Source: Ensifer sp. USDA 6670
Lineage (GTDB): Bacteria; Pseudomonadota; Alphaproteobacteria; Rhizobiales; Rhizobiaceae
Assembly: GCA_000421085.1 (NCBI GenBank)
Contig: ATWE01000016.1
Location: 49,041 to 113,040, forward strand
DNA length: 64,000 nucleotides
Direction: 5' to 3'
The notes beneath the pieces were generated by a model. That model had not been told where the DNA came from. It was given only the letters and a program-made list of their open reading frames with translations, and searched no databases. Positions 55,336 through 63,393 of this stretch are shown here, piece by piece. Numbering within the stretch: position 1 is the first letter of the stretch; every line of letters starts with the position of its first letter. Made by a program: the position numbers and the translations under genes.

Positions 55336-56535
55336 TCAAGCCTGATTTTGAAGCGCCTGGGCGATCGCTTTTGCGAGCAAGGTCACAACATCGGAGGTCT
55401 CCTCTGAGTTCTGGTCTTCTCGTATCGGCATAAGTCCTCGCATATGAGACAAAATATCGAGGGCTCTTTCGGCCTCTATGTGTTCTCTGGCGATGGGGTC
55501 GAAATATTTCGGATAGAGTATATACGCTGCAGCAAAGATTTGATCGACGCTCAGCGTCCTTCCGCGGCGCGGGTTAGGTTGCCGGTCGTCGGTCAGGCCC
55601 CATCCCGAGTAAAAAGGGCAACCGAACGTCGTGACCTTTATGCCTCGGAGTAGCGCTTCAAAGCCAGCGAGCGATGTGATTGTGTAAACGTGGTCGATGG
55701 TGTCGAGTGCATCGGACAGGCTAACGTCTTGGTCAAGTACCATCGCTGCGCCGCTGACAGCGTACGGATCGGACTCGGCCTCCGCCGTACCCTGCAAGAC
55801 CTCTGGATGCGGTTTGTAGATGACCTGCGCGTCTGGGTTCTCTCGCACGGCGAGCCAAACCAGATCGTTGTTATTGTACTTTTTTTGGGAGCCATACGCG
55901 ATTGAAGCATCCCTCTCCACCTGACCTATAACAAGAACGCGCTTTCGGAGTTTGGCACCGAACGCCTGCTCAGGGTCAAAGGCCTCACCGGAATTGTATT
56001 TGCTAACACGGGAGTCGAGTAGCCGCTGCTTCAGCGCCACGGCACGCTCCATCAGAGCCGAATCGCCGTCGAAGTCGTACTTACGGAGAATGTCTTCTAA
56101 ATCCGTCGGCTCGTTGGCATTGAAATACATATCCTGCCTGTCGAACACCATTGACATTGGAGGAGTGTGCAGGGCGCCGATACCAATCGATCGGATGAAA
56201 CCGTCCTCGACGTAGTGGAATGGAATTTTGTGACGGCGGCAAAAGCTTTTGACCTGCGGAGGCGCTTTGTATTGCCAGGCGAGAACCTCGGCTCTCGGAT
56301 CGCTCCATATGCGCCATTTCCAGTTTATCTCGAAGTCGACAGGCCACATGTTCATCGGCGTGAAAATGACCTCTCGATCTGGAAACCAGTCGTGCATGAA
56401 GGTCTTCCAGTCGTTGAAGCCGAAGAGAAATAGAGGGGGCTTGCCTTGCTTTGCACGGTATCGGCGCAAAACGCCGCTCGTGACGCGAAGGGGAGTCTTC
56501 GCCGCTTCCGCAAGAATGACTGACGTCTTTACCAA
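55336..56535 (-). CDS. KpsC/LipB-like capsule polysaccharide enzyme
   Basis: A 399-residue protein of the Capsule_synth family (KpsC/KpsS). The TTG start at 56535 has a strong AGGAGG five bases ahead. G-F-N-D-W-K, Y-V-E-D-G-F-I-R-S-I-G-I-G-A, Q-V-E-R-D-A-S-I, Y-K-P-H-P-E-V, T-I-T-S-L-A-G-F-E-A-L-L-R-G and F-Y-S-G-W-G-L-T-D are visible, as in the beta-Kdo transferase modules of KpsC. Only one of the two KpsC modules is present. In rhizobia capsule is a phage receptor, so this could be a lysogenic conversion gene. Confidence 0.85.
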   Translation of the reverse strand: MVKTSVILAEAAKTPLRVTSGVLRRYRAKQGKPPLFLFGFNDWKTFMHDWFPDREVIFTPMNMWPVDFEINWKWRIWSDPRAEVLAWQYKAPPQVKSFCRRHKIPFHYVEDGFIRSIGIGALHTPPMSMVFDRQDMYFNANEPTDLEDILRKYDFDGDSALMERAVALKQRLLDSRVSKYNSGEAFDPEQAFGAKLRKRVLVIGQVERDASIAYGSQKKYNNNDLVWLAVRENPDAQVIYKPHPEVLQGTAEAESDPYAVSGAAMVLDQDVSLSDALDTIDHVYTITSLAGFEALLRGIKVTTFGCPFYSGWGLTDDRQPNPRRGRTLSVDQIFAAAYILYPKYFDPIAREHIEAERALDILSHMRGLMPIREDQNSEETSDVVTLLAKAIAQALQNQA

Positions 56536-56667
56536 TTGAGCCTCCTACATGCCCAAGTCTGAGCGGCGTGGACACTATGTTTCCTGTTCCCACAGCGCAA
56601 GGCTGAATTGTAATTGATTGGGTTCACTGATTTCCTCTAAAGGTCGCTCCGACCATGGAGGAACGCG

Positions 56668-57366
56668 GTGATACTGAAAGCTGCACTGTCCCGACTGCGC
56701 GTGGGCCGAAAGCCTGAGCCAAAACCAAAGACCAAGCCCTTCGCAGATGGACTAGGGGAGGGGAACCTCTTCCGCGATGAAGGGTCAGTTCTCGTCAAAG
56801 GAGCCCTTTCTGTCCCAACTGGGTCCGGTAATGTTGTGGTTATCGGTAAGGGGAGCCGCTTCTCAGGAACAATAACGATCCGCGGCAGCAACAACAAAGT
56901 GTTGATTGGAGAGAACTGTGATTTCCGCGGCGAGATATTGGTAAAGGGGAAAAGCCAAACCGTTTCGTTCGGCGATAACTCTACGACGGTTGGCGCCTAC
57001 ATACTTTGCCAAGAGAACTGCGACGTCCACATCGGCAAATGGTGCATGTTCTCCCGCGACATTGAGATCCGGACGACAGACGCTCATTCGGTGATAGATC
57101 GGGCAACCGGAATGCGACTAAATCATCCAGCTCCGGTCACCATTGGAGATCACGTGTGGGTCGGCGTTGGGGCAATCATAAACAAAGGATCAATTGTTCC
57201 TTCCGACAGCATCGTCGGCGCCATGTCATTCGTGAACGGCAGTTTCGACGAAGGGGGCGTTATTCTTGCCGGAACCCCAGCGAAAGTCGTCAAGAGCGGC
57301 ATCACATGGCATCGGTCTCGGAAGGTGAAGTTTTCTTTTGAGGAAATGGAGCACTGGAAGGGCTAA
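56668..57366 (+). CDS. Hexapeptide-repeat acyltransferase
   Basis: A 232-residue left-handed beta-helix acyltransferase, probably an O-acetyltransferase acting on sugar. GTG start with GGAGG ahead. The hexapeptide repeats run from about 50 to 215 (I-T-I-R-G-S-N-N-K-V, V-G-A-Y-I-L-C, I-G-D-H-V-W-V-G-V-G-A-I-I, A-G-T-P-A-K-V-V). It stands between two surface-related genes on the other strand. Confidence 0.88.
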   Translation: MILKAALSRLRVGRKPEPKPKTKPFADGLGEGNLFRDEGSVLVKGALSVPTGSGNVVVIGKGSRFSGTITIRGSNNKVLIGENCDFRGEILVKGKSQTVSFGDNSTTVGAYILCQENCDVHIGKWCMFSRDIEIRTTDAHSVIDRATGMRLNHPAPVTIGDHVWVGVGAIINKGSIVPSDSIVGAMSFVNGSFDEGGVILAGTPAKVVKSGITWHRSRKVKFSFEEMEHWKG

Positions 57367-58442
57367 TTGGTGCTGTTCCTCTCAATGATATTTGTCGGAT
57401 CCGTGTTGCGGATGAGCTTCGAGTTCCCTCCAATGAAGCGGTTTCCAGTAACCGTGTTCTTTTGAGCAAGATCCATTGGACTAGCACTGCTGCCGAACCG
57501 TGCCCTTGGGTCGGAGAAGCAGAACTTTTGTTTCCCGCCGCGCGATCCCAGCCATACAGCAGGCTTTGCTGCTCCGGTATCTCCAGCGTACTCGAAGGTA
57601 TTATTAGAGATCACGTTAAAGTTTGGGCGCTGGTGACGGATGACGCCGCCTTCGCCGCAGTTGCGATAGAGAAAAATGCCTCCATTGACGGGATTTTTGA
57701 ATATGTTCCCAATGATTTCGTTTCGGGTTGAGCCGTCTACAGCAATTAGTTCCCGGCTCTTCGTGCTGATGGAAAATAGGTTATTTGTAATAGAATTTCT
57801 GCCGGACTCAGCATCAAGATAGACGGCGGTGCCGGTGGTGTACCCGCTCAGTTTTGACTGGGCGAGCGTTGTCCAAGTGACGCCGGGTCCGATGTACAGC
57901 GGAGCGCCGCCAGGTGCGACGATTGAAAGGTTTAGGAAACTGGTGCGTTTTGGCGCCGATGCCTGGGCGAATTCTGTATGAGTGGCATTGAAGGATGACG
58001 CCCGCATATTGGAGCCGTTAGCATTTTCATCCAACCCATACACACGCATGAAGCCCTTAATCGTGCAGTTCTTGACAGTGACGGCCAATGGGGCATCCCA
58101 GTGACCGTCGGTGCGCTTTCTTGACCGAACAATGATGGCTGTCTTTTCCATCCTGCTTTGCCCAGCGGAGGTGTCGATCACGCTTCCGTTGCAGTCGAGC
58201 GTTGCTCTCGAAGCAGCTGACCCCTCGAAAATAATGCTCTTGTAAAGCGTCGTATTCTTTGGAAGCGTCACACTGCAGGTCAGGTGAATTGGCCCTTTGT
58301 CCCTCTCGTCCAAGATTCGAGACATAACCGCCGCGTCGCAGGTGCTCGCCTGCTTTTGGTTAGCATGGCCCTCGGTCGGCCATCCTAGAACCGATAGCGA
58401 TAGTGCCGCCATCAGGAGAGTAAACGAATTGAACTGAAGCAT
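57363..58442 (-). CDS. Exported right-handed beta-helix protein
   Basis: A 359-residue exported protein with signal peptide (about 1-28, ends G-H-A-N). A parallel beta-helix follows: repeated N-x-I and N-x-F steps such as R-N-S-I-T-N-N-L-F, R-N-E-I-I-G-N-I-F, F-N-V-I-S-N-N-T-F and K-N-T-V-T-G-N-R-F. Such folds occur in polysaccharide lyases and epimerases. No catalytic residues can be fixed. Its end overlaps the acyltransferase stop by four bases. Confidence 0.78.
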   Translation of the reverse strand: MLQFNSFTLLMAALSLSVLGWPTEGHANQKQASTCDAAVMSRILDERDKGPIHLTCSVTLPKNTTLYKSIIFEGSAASRATLDCNGSVIDTSAGQSRMEKTAIIVRSRKRTDGHWDAPLAVTVKNCTIKGFMRVYGLDENANGSNMRASSFNATHTEFAQASAPKRTSFLNLSIVAPGGAPLYIGPGVTWTTLAQSKLSGYTTGTAVYLDAESGRNSITNNLFSISTKSRELIAVDGSTRNEIIGNIFKNPVNGGIFLYRNCGEGGVIRHQRPNFNVISNNTFEYAGDTGAAKPAVWLGSRGGKQKFCFSDPRARFGSSASPMDLAQKNTVTGNRFIGGNSKLIRNTDPTNIIERNSTN

Positions 58443-58535
58443 GGGTTTCCACTGTGTCTTAGTGAGAGTCGGCCTTCTTAACGGCCATCGATACCGCTCA
58501 TCAAACGCATTCACAATCGCAAATCAGGAGACCAC

Positions 58536-58622
58536 ATGGCTCGGGATACTGTTCCCGTCGCCCTCGAACTCGTGTTCGGGGATGAGGCTGCTCAGAGGTC
58601 AGAAGACGTTGCTTCAGCCTGA
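58536..58622 (+). CDS. Possible 28-residue small or truncated gene
   Basis: CAGGAG stands seven bases before an ATG that reads M-A-R-D-T-V-P-V-A-L-E-L-V-F-G-D-E and stops at 58622. The strong ribosome binding site suggests a real start, either of a tiny protein or of a gene truncated by the insert on the other strand. Weak support. Confidence 0.3.
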   Translation: MARDTVPVALELVFGDEAAQRSEDVASA

Positions 58623-58810
58623 TCGGACCCGGCAGACATCGGCGCAGTCTCAATCGGCCTCGCGGCCAACGCCTTGAGTTCTTCGGCGAGGCCTGAGAGC
58701 TGCGCGGCGAAGTCTAGGAGATCCGAAGCGACGCACTGTTGTGCGGCAGCTTCCAAGAGGTCCGGTCCTGTCTCGCCGGCGCTTTCGTATTCGCGATCGC
58801 TCATGTCCAT
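58592..58810 (-). CDS. Small acidic hypothetical protein
   Basis: A 72-residue acidic protein (M-D-M-S-D-R-E-Y-E-S-A-G-E-T) with helical middle. A start at the second Met (58804) is also possible. It is the last minus-strand insert before the lysis genes. Confidence 0.5.
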   Translation of the reverse strand: MDMSDREYESAGETGPDLLEAAAQQCVASDLLDFAAQLSGLAEELKALAARPIETAPMSAGSDQAEATSSDL

Positions 58811-59049
58811 CTCTCATCGTTGGCGCGCTGTCAAATTTAGACCGATGCCGCCGGCGTGAAAATTGGGCCAAAAGGCTGAGGTCCGTCGCCTCTGCGGAAG
58901 CGGCGGACCTCTAACCGTCTACCTACGAAAGAGACGGCTCCAAACAGCAAAACACGGCGCACAGCCTCTGACCATTCGCCTTTCAGGCTTAATCCTCGTC
59001 GCCCTTTCTGGGCCCAGCCAAATCATTCCCAACCAATCAGGAGAAGCCG

Positions 59050-60018
59050 ATGAGCGCTATCACCGCTCAGCATGTTCGCGCTGCCGCAAAGGGCAGAGTG
59101 AACGAGAGCAATCTAGCGTCCGTGCTGGTTGCTTTGGACCGATACGGAGACCGATTCGGAATGGATCGGCCGCATCGCCTCGCCCAGTATTTCGCCCAGC
59201 TCATGCATGAAAGCGGCGACTTCCGGTACGATCGCGAAATCTGGGGCCCGACGCCGGCGCAGCAGCGCTACGACACCCGTACCGATCTTGGCAACACACC
59301 GGAGAAGGACGGTGACGGCTATCGCTACCGCGGTCGCACCGGCATGCAACTCACCGGCAAGCACAACTACCGTCAATTCCGTGACTGGTGCCGAGCGGCC
59401 GACCTGGCCTGCCCGGACTTTGTTGATAACCCCGATGCGGTGAACACCGATCCATGGGAGGGCCTGGTGCCGCTGTTCTATTGGGACACGCGCGGCCTTA
59501 ACCGCTGGGCCGACGAAGGCGACGCCGAGACCATTACGAAGAAGATCAATGGCGGCAAGAACGGCCTGGCCGACCGGTTCGACCGGCTGGCGCGGATCTC
59601 GCTCGTCTTGCTCGGCTACCGCGCCGACAACGTCCTTCAGTTCCAGGCTGACCAACGGCTGCAGGTCGACGGCGATGTCGGTCCGAAGACCCGCGCCGCG
59701 ATGCACAAGGCGCTTGTGGCGCTCACCCCCGGCGAAGCTGCACGGCCGGAAGTCAGGGCCGCTCCGGTGACTGAAGAGAAACCGGTCCCGGTACCGGTCA
59801 CGCCTCCCAGCCTCGATGCGCCGTGGTGGAAATCGAAAGAGGTCATCACCCCGTCTGTTATCGGGGGAGGCGCTTCGCTGCTCACGGCGATCGGCGGCAT
59901 ACCCTGGCAAAATCTCCTGCTGATCCTTGTCGCGTTCGTGGGCATCGCCGGCTTTCTCTGCTGGCGCAAGAACGCCGATCGGAAGGCCGTGGCGAAGCAG
60001 GTGAAGGGGATGGCGTGA
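59050..60018 (+). CDS. Endolysin, GH19-type with peptidoglycan-binding domain and membrane helix
   Basis: A 322-residue lysis enzyme. The GH19-type muramidase/chitinase-like domain (about 10-190) has Q-L-M-H-E-S-G-D-F-R-Y-D-R-E, G-N-T-P-E-K-D-G-D-G-Y-R-Y-R-G-R-T-G-M-Q-L-T-G. A peptidoglycan-binding segment (about 195-228) has L-Q-V-D-G-D-V-G-P-K-T-R. The C-terminus has a Pro-rich linker and one or two membrane helices (about 265-305), unusual for a simple endolysin. It is coupled to the spanin gene. Confidence 0.9.
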   Translation: MSAITAQHVRAAAKGRVNESNLASVLVALDRYGDRFGMDRPHRLAQYFAQLMHESGDFRYDREIWGPTPAQQRYDTRTDLGNTPEKDGDGYRYRGRTGMQLTGKHNYRQFRDWCRAADLACPDFVDNPDAVNTDPWEGLVPLFYWDTRGLNRWADEGDAETITKKINGGKNGLADRFDRLARISLVLLGYRADNVLQFQADQRLQVDGDVGPKTRAAMHKALVALTPGEAARPEVRAAPVTEEKPVPVPVTPPSLDAPWWKSKEVITPSVIGGGASLLTAIGGIPWQNLLLILVAFVGIAGFLCWRKNADRKAVAKQVKGMA

Positions 60019-60254
60019 TGTTCACCACTCCTCGCCTGATCGCGGGTGCTGCCGTTCTCGCAACCGTCGTCGCCGTTGTCGCCTGGATCTACCGGCAGGG
60101 CGGCGATGATGTTCGTCAAATCATAGAAAGGCAGAACAATGAAGCTGGCCGCACTGCGGATGATGTCCGCTCTCGCTTTGACATTTGCCCTCCAGGGATG
60201 TGGGACTTCGGCGCCGGGAAGTGTCGACGGTCTCCGCCGGGTGGTGGGCACTGA
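60018..60254 (+). CDS. Inner-membrane spanin (Rz-like)
   Basis: A 78-residue protein with one N-terminal membrane helix (about 7-24) and a short periplasmic helical part. The start overlaps the endolysin stop by one base. A lipoprotein gene begins inside it in another frame, the classical Rz/Rz1 layout. Confidence 0.8.
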   Translation: MFTTPRLIAGAAVLATVVAVVAWIYRQGGDDVRQIIERQNNEAGRTADDVRSRFDICPPGMWDFGAGKCRRSPPGGGH

Positions 60255-60381
60255 TCTGATCGGCGCGCGCGGCGCGACGCCGGCGGATCAGCGGAAAATA
60301 GACCGGACTGTCGTTGGCATCTGTGCAGCGGCCGTTTGGACAAAAGCGGAATGCGCCCGCCACGGCGACCCGCAGCAGTAA
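60139..60381 (+). CDS. Outer-membrane spanin lipoprotein (Rz1-like)
   Basis: An 80-residue lipoprotein with signal (M-K-L-A-A-L-R-M-M-S-A-L-A) and lipobox F-A-L-Q-G-C. It begins within the inner spanin gene in a different frame and extends past it. AGAAAGG lies ahead of the ATG. Together the two should fuse inner and outer membranes at lysis. Confidence 0.8.
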   Translation: MKLAALRMMSALALTFALQGCGTSAPGSVDGLRRVVGTDLIGARGATPADQRKIDRTVVGICAAAVWTKAECARHGDPQQ

Positions 60382-60440
60382 ACCATCCAGCATCGCATAC
60401 GAGGGGCAGGGCATTGGCTGAAACACAGGAAACCGAAAAA

Positions 60441-60806
60441 ATGGTCGCAACTCCGAAATGGAGGTTTGAATATAACCTCAACACACTGGTGATCCTGTTC
60501 GGCTTTGCCGGCGGCCTCATAGCGTGGGGCGCGACCTGGGAGAGGGTGAACGCCAACCAGGATTCGCAAGCCAATTCCATTGACCGCCTCGACAAGCGGC
60601 TGACGGCTGCCGAAGTCTCCCTCCGTCAGATCGACAATCACGAGCTCCGGATATCGGCGGTGGAGAAGCAGGCGGCCGAAGCGGCAACGTCAATGAAGGC
60701 CGTAGAGAACACCCTCAACAGCCTTTCCATCGATACTCGTGTGATGCGCGAGATCCTGCAAAGGATCGAAGCCGGCCAGCGTGACGGAGCGCAGTTGCGG
60801 CGCTGA
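60441..60806 (+). CDS. Membrane protein with coiled coil, holin-like
   Basis: A 121-residue protein with one membrane helix (about 16-33, L-V-I-L-F-G-F-A-G-G-L-I-A-W) and a heptad-rich coiled coil to the end. A TTG start at 60414 with AGGG ahead is an alternative. Size and place beside the endolysin and spanins fit a holin or pinholin partner. Confidence 0.65.
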   Translation: MVATPKWRFEYNLNTLVILFGFAGGLIAWGATWERVNANQDSQANSIDRLDKRLTAAEVSLRQIDNHELRISAVEKQAAEAATSMKAVENTLNSLSIDTRVMREILQRIEAGQRDGAQLRR

Positions 60807-60833
60807 GACGGCATGGTCGCGCATGCCTAATGA

Positions 60834-61703
60834 TTAGCTCTTGACGCCAGACTGTTTCGCTGAGGGCAACCAGCGACCGAGTTGCACTCTGAGTTCATCG
60901 CCCTCGTAAATTCCGGTGAATCGATCCAATCCGCCGACGCGCTCCAAAACGTGGTGCAAATACGAGCCCACTGGGGGAGCGAACTCTTTGTTGTACCCGG
61001 CCAATTCGAACCTTTTATGCCAGAGATGGAGCAACTTTGACTCCCGCACAGCCTCTTCGACGCTTTCTCGACCTTCTGGCAATATGAATTTCCAGAAATC
61101 AGCCGGGGGAACCGGGTAATAATCAGCGATTGCACTGGCAAACTCTGATAAGCCGGCCTCATTGAATTTTGACGTTATTAGCCGGGGCCCGATGGCACCC
61201 CAACGCTCGTCCAAATCCACAACATCACGCGCATGACGAATCAGGTCCGCCAATACAGGGTGTTCACGAGGGAGCTTTAGAACTGCTCCGTTGATTGCTT
61301 GCGGATAGTCCTTACGAGACTGATATCCGAAAACCATTTCGTCATGTTGAAATTCAGGAGGTCTCAGGCAAATGAGGTCGGCGTCGACCCAACAGCAGCC
61401 GGTTTGCTTCAGTAACAAGTAGCGAAACAGATTCGAGAATTTCGCGAACTCCACTTTCCCATCGGCGATATATCGCCCGATCAAGCTCGTATCTGGGCAA
61501 ATTTCACGCGCATCAGCCAAATCAATGCCAGGAGGAACTTGGATTTTGTCGTCGTAAGAGTATAGCCGAAGGCGGGCGCCGTGATACGGGAAAGAGGCAA
61601 GGCAACCATATGTTACTCCATCGATGGGGCCGTGCCAAAAGGATACAAAGTCCGGAGTTTTCGGGCGTCGGACTATACCGGCGAGCCGGGCTAGAAAACT
61701 CAT
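60834..61703 (-). CDS. DXD-type glycosyltransferase
   Basis: A 289-residue glycosyltransferase of the capsular-type, sugar-nucleotide-binding family. The DXD motif is in C-C-W-V-D-A-D-L-I-C-L (about 107-117), with F-S-N-L-F-R-Y-L-L-L before it and G-P-R-L-I-T after. The start at 61703 (M-S-F-L-A-R) is preferred over the upstream ATG. It is a minus-strand insert after the lysis genes and probably alters a surface sugar. Confidence 0.82.
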   Translation of the reverse strand: MSFLARLAGIVRRPKTPDFVSFWHGPIDGVTYGCLASFPYHGARLRLYSYDDKIQVPPGIDLADAREICPDTSLIGRYIADGKVEFAKFSNLFRYLLLKQTGCCWVDADLICLRPPEFQHDEMVFGYQSRKDYPQAINGAVLKLPREHPVLADLIRHARDVVDLDERWGAIGPRLITSKFNEAGLSEFASAIADYYPVPPADFWKFILPEGRESVEEAVRESKLLHLWHKRFELAGYNKEFAPPVGSYLHHVLERVGGLDRFTGIYEGDELRVQLGRWLPSAKQSGVKS

Positions 61704-61823
61704 TCTGACGCCCATCCCATCGCTTGTGGATTGCATTAGCCACCCTTTAGATTTCTCAAGGGTGTGATTGTCAAGCTTCGGCCATGTCTCGCAAGCTGTC
61801 TTTCAGAGTTAGGCCGCTTGACG

Positions 61824-61839
61824 TTGCATAATCATGCAA
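61824..61839. promoter_or_regulatory. Small palindrome upstream of the alpha-CTD-like gene
   Basis: TTGCAT (61824-61829) and ATGCAA (61834-61839) form a perfect inverted repeat, with CTTGACG just before it. It may be an operator or promoter for the gene at 61875. Confidence 0.4.
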
Positions 61840-61874
61840 TTGCGCTCCGCGAGTTGGCCTGATCTGATGTCGAC

Positions 61875-62075
61875 ATGAGCACGAAACTTGAAGACTTGAA
61901 GCTTAAGCCATACCTCCTCGTCGAGCTTAACCAGTTCGGATATGAGGTAGTCGAGGATATGCAGCACCTGTCCGCAGTCGAGATGCTGCGGATACCCGGG
62001 ATGGGCGGACGCGACTATCGGAAGATCGCGCGGGCATTGGGGCGAGAGCCATTCCCTGATCAGAAGAGACGTTGA
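61875..62075 (+). CDS. Small HhH protein resembling RNA polymerase alpha C-terminal domain
   Basis: A 66-residue protein. L-L-V-E-L-N-Q-F-G-Y-E-V-V-E-D, L-S-A-V-E-M-L-R-I-P-G-M-G-G-R-D-Y follows the pattern of the alpha-CTD helix-hairpin-helix (L.....G...V.DL...S..EL..I.G.G). It could bind DNA or mimic alpha. It has a short basic tail. It lies alone near the right end of the prophage. Confidence 0.65.
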   Translation: MSTKLEDLKLKPYLLVELNQFGYEVVEDMQHLSAVEMLRIPGMGGRDYRKIARALGREPFPDQKRR

Positions 62076-62338
62076 GCGTCAGCGCCGACGGCGGTTAGCT
62101 TGCCGTGTTCCGGTTGTCCGCAAACTCGGAGACAAACAACGGCAGCACCCTGAAGCTATAAGGGCGCTGCCCTGCAGTTCGTCACACCTCGTCAGCAGCC
62201 CGCCTTGGTTAGCGGTGCCCTCTAACCAGAGGGGTGGCGATGGTTCCAAAGAAAACTACCCGGCTGCAAAATGTGAGTACCCGCGAGGCGAGGCGCGGGC
62301 ACCTGCTAACAGGTTGGGGGACCTGAATGCCCGAGAGC
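62076..62338. other. Intergenic region with three tandem hairpins
   Basis: No convincing gene; the best frame (62240-62326) is 28 codons. Three perfect stems lie in a row: CCCTCT/AGAGGG (62218-62233), CCCGCG/CGCGGG (62280-62299) and ACCTG/CAGGT (62301-62314). A small structured RNA or a packaging or regulatory site is possible. Confidence 0.4.
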
Positions 62339-62665
62339 CTACGCTCTGGTGCGCATCCATTCCTCGTTGTCGAGCATGCACTGCAAATCCTCGGGCACCA
62401 TGCCGGGCCATTTGCACCTCAGGACGGCTTCGTAGCACGCCTCGGCTTCAAGAGCTGCCGCCCTCGCGGAGTCTGCCTGGCCGTTGGGACGCTTCCATCT
62501 GCTCGCGTTCTTAGCCCAATGCCAGCACATGAACCAGTTCCACCACCCCATATGGTACCAGTGGATGTGTGCGAATTTCCGTTCGCCGTCGAAGCCAGTA
62601 AAGTGCTTCGGGTGTTCCGGCCAGGTCTGCCGCCATTTGTATTTCGGCTTCGGTAGCTCGGACAC
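62339..62665 (-). CDS. Hypothetical Trp-rich protein
   Basis: A 108-residue protein rich in Trp and His (W-Y-H-M-G-W-W-N-W-F-M-C-W-H-W). It reads as a real protein with a helical C-terminal half, but I know no family. It is the last gene before the IS66 element. Confidence 0.65.
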   Translation of the reverse strand: MSELPKPKYKWRQTWPEHPKHFTGFDGERKFAHIHWYHMGWWNWFMCWHWAKNASRWKRPNGQADSARAAALEAEACYEAVLRCKWPGMVPEDLQCMLDNEEWMRTRA

Positions 62666-62862
62666 GGATGATCCTCCTCGTTTGAGGTTTCAACATTTGC
62701 CCCATGTCGTGGAAGCGCCCGCAACGCGCTAGTGTTCCTCATATGTTCTCTCAGCCGAAAGAGTCAATTCGGCTTTTCGCGGGCCTGTGCGTTAATGGTC
62801 TATGGCCAGAGCATCGTAAGCGTGGCGTGATGACCGCCTACCGGCGCTGCCGTGGAGTGGGA

Positions 62863-62892
62863 TAGTGTCCACCAAGTGCTAAGTGGACACTA
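62863..62892. repeat. Inverted repeat ahead of tnpA
   Basis: TAGTGTCCAC (62863-62872) and GTGGACACTA (62883-62892) form a perfect ten-base stem with a ten-base loop, just upstream of the tnpA start. It may act on tnpA expression. Confidence 0.6.
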
Positions 62893-62901
62893 TGGCGGTG
62901 A

Positions 62902-63393
62902 TTGATGTCGGGAATGAGCGAAGCGGCGAAGCGCGGTCGACGAAACTGGTCGCTGGAAGACAAATGGCGAATTGTTGAAGAAGCGCAGCTTCCCGGAAAC
63001 TCGGTAGCGGAGGTGGCGCGCCGGCGCGGGGTCAACAGCAACCTGCTTTTCCGCTGGATACGGGCAGCCGAGGCCGGACAGCTCGGTCACAGGCCGGATT
63101 CCCTTGTGCTTCTGCCGCAACCCGCCTTGGACTTCATTCCTATCGGTGTGTTTGGACGAGGCGATGACGAAGGGCCTGCGATGACGATACCGGTCGCCCC
63201 CTCTGCGGCGGCTCCCCCGGAGGCGAGTTCGGCGCGGCCCAAATCGGTGTTGCCGGCCAAAGGGCCGACATTGGACGAGCGCCCCGGCGTCATCGAAATC
63301 GATCTTGCCAATGGTGTTCGCGTTCGCGTTGACGCCTTCGTTAATGAGAAGGCATTGCGGCGTGTTCTTGCAGCGCTGGGTGAGGCGTCGTGA
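62902..63393 (+). CDS. tnpA: IS66 accessory protein TnpA
   Basis: A 163-residue protein with an HTH of the IS3/IS66 Orf1 type (N-W-S-L-E-D-K-W-R-I-V-E-E-A, S-V-A-E-V-A-R-R-R-G-V-N-S-N-L-L-F-R-W), then a linker and I-E-I-D-L-A-N-G-V-R-V-R-V-D at the end. It is needed with TnpB and TnpC for transposition. It overlaps tnpB by four bases; a start at the second ATG (62911) is possible. Confidence 0.92.
   Translation: MMSGMSEAAKRGRRNWSLEDKWRIVEEAQLPGNSVAEVARRRGVNSNLLFRWIRAAEAGQLGHRPDSLVLLPQPALDFIPIGVFGRGDDEGPAMTIPVAPSAAAPPEASSARPKSVLPAKGPTLDERPGVIEIDLANGVRVRVDAFVNEKALRRVLAALGEAS

Noticed and set aside
61737..62815. Search for attR (copy of the tRNA-Arg 3' end)
   Set aside because: I found no match to the T arm and acceptor sequence of the tRNA-Arg in this stretch.
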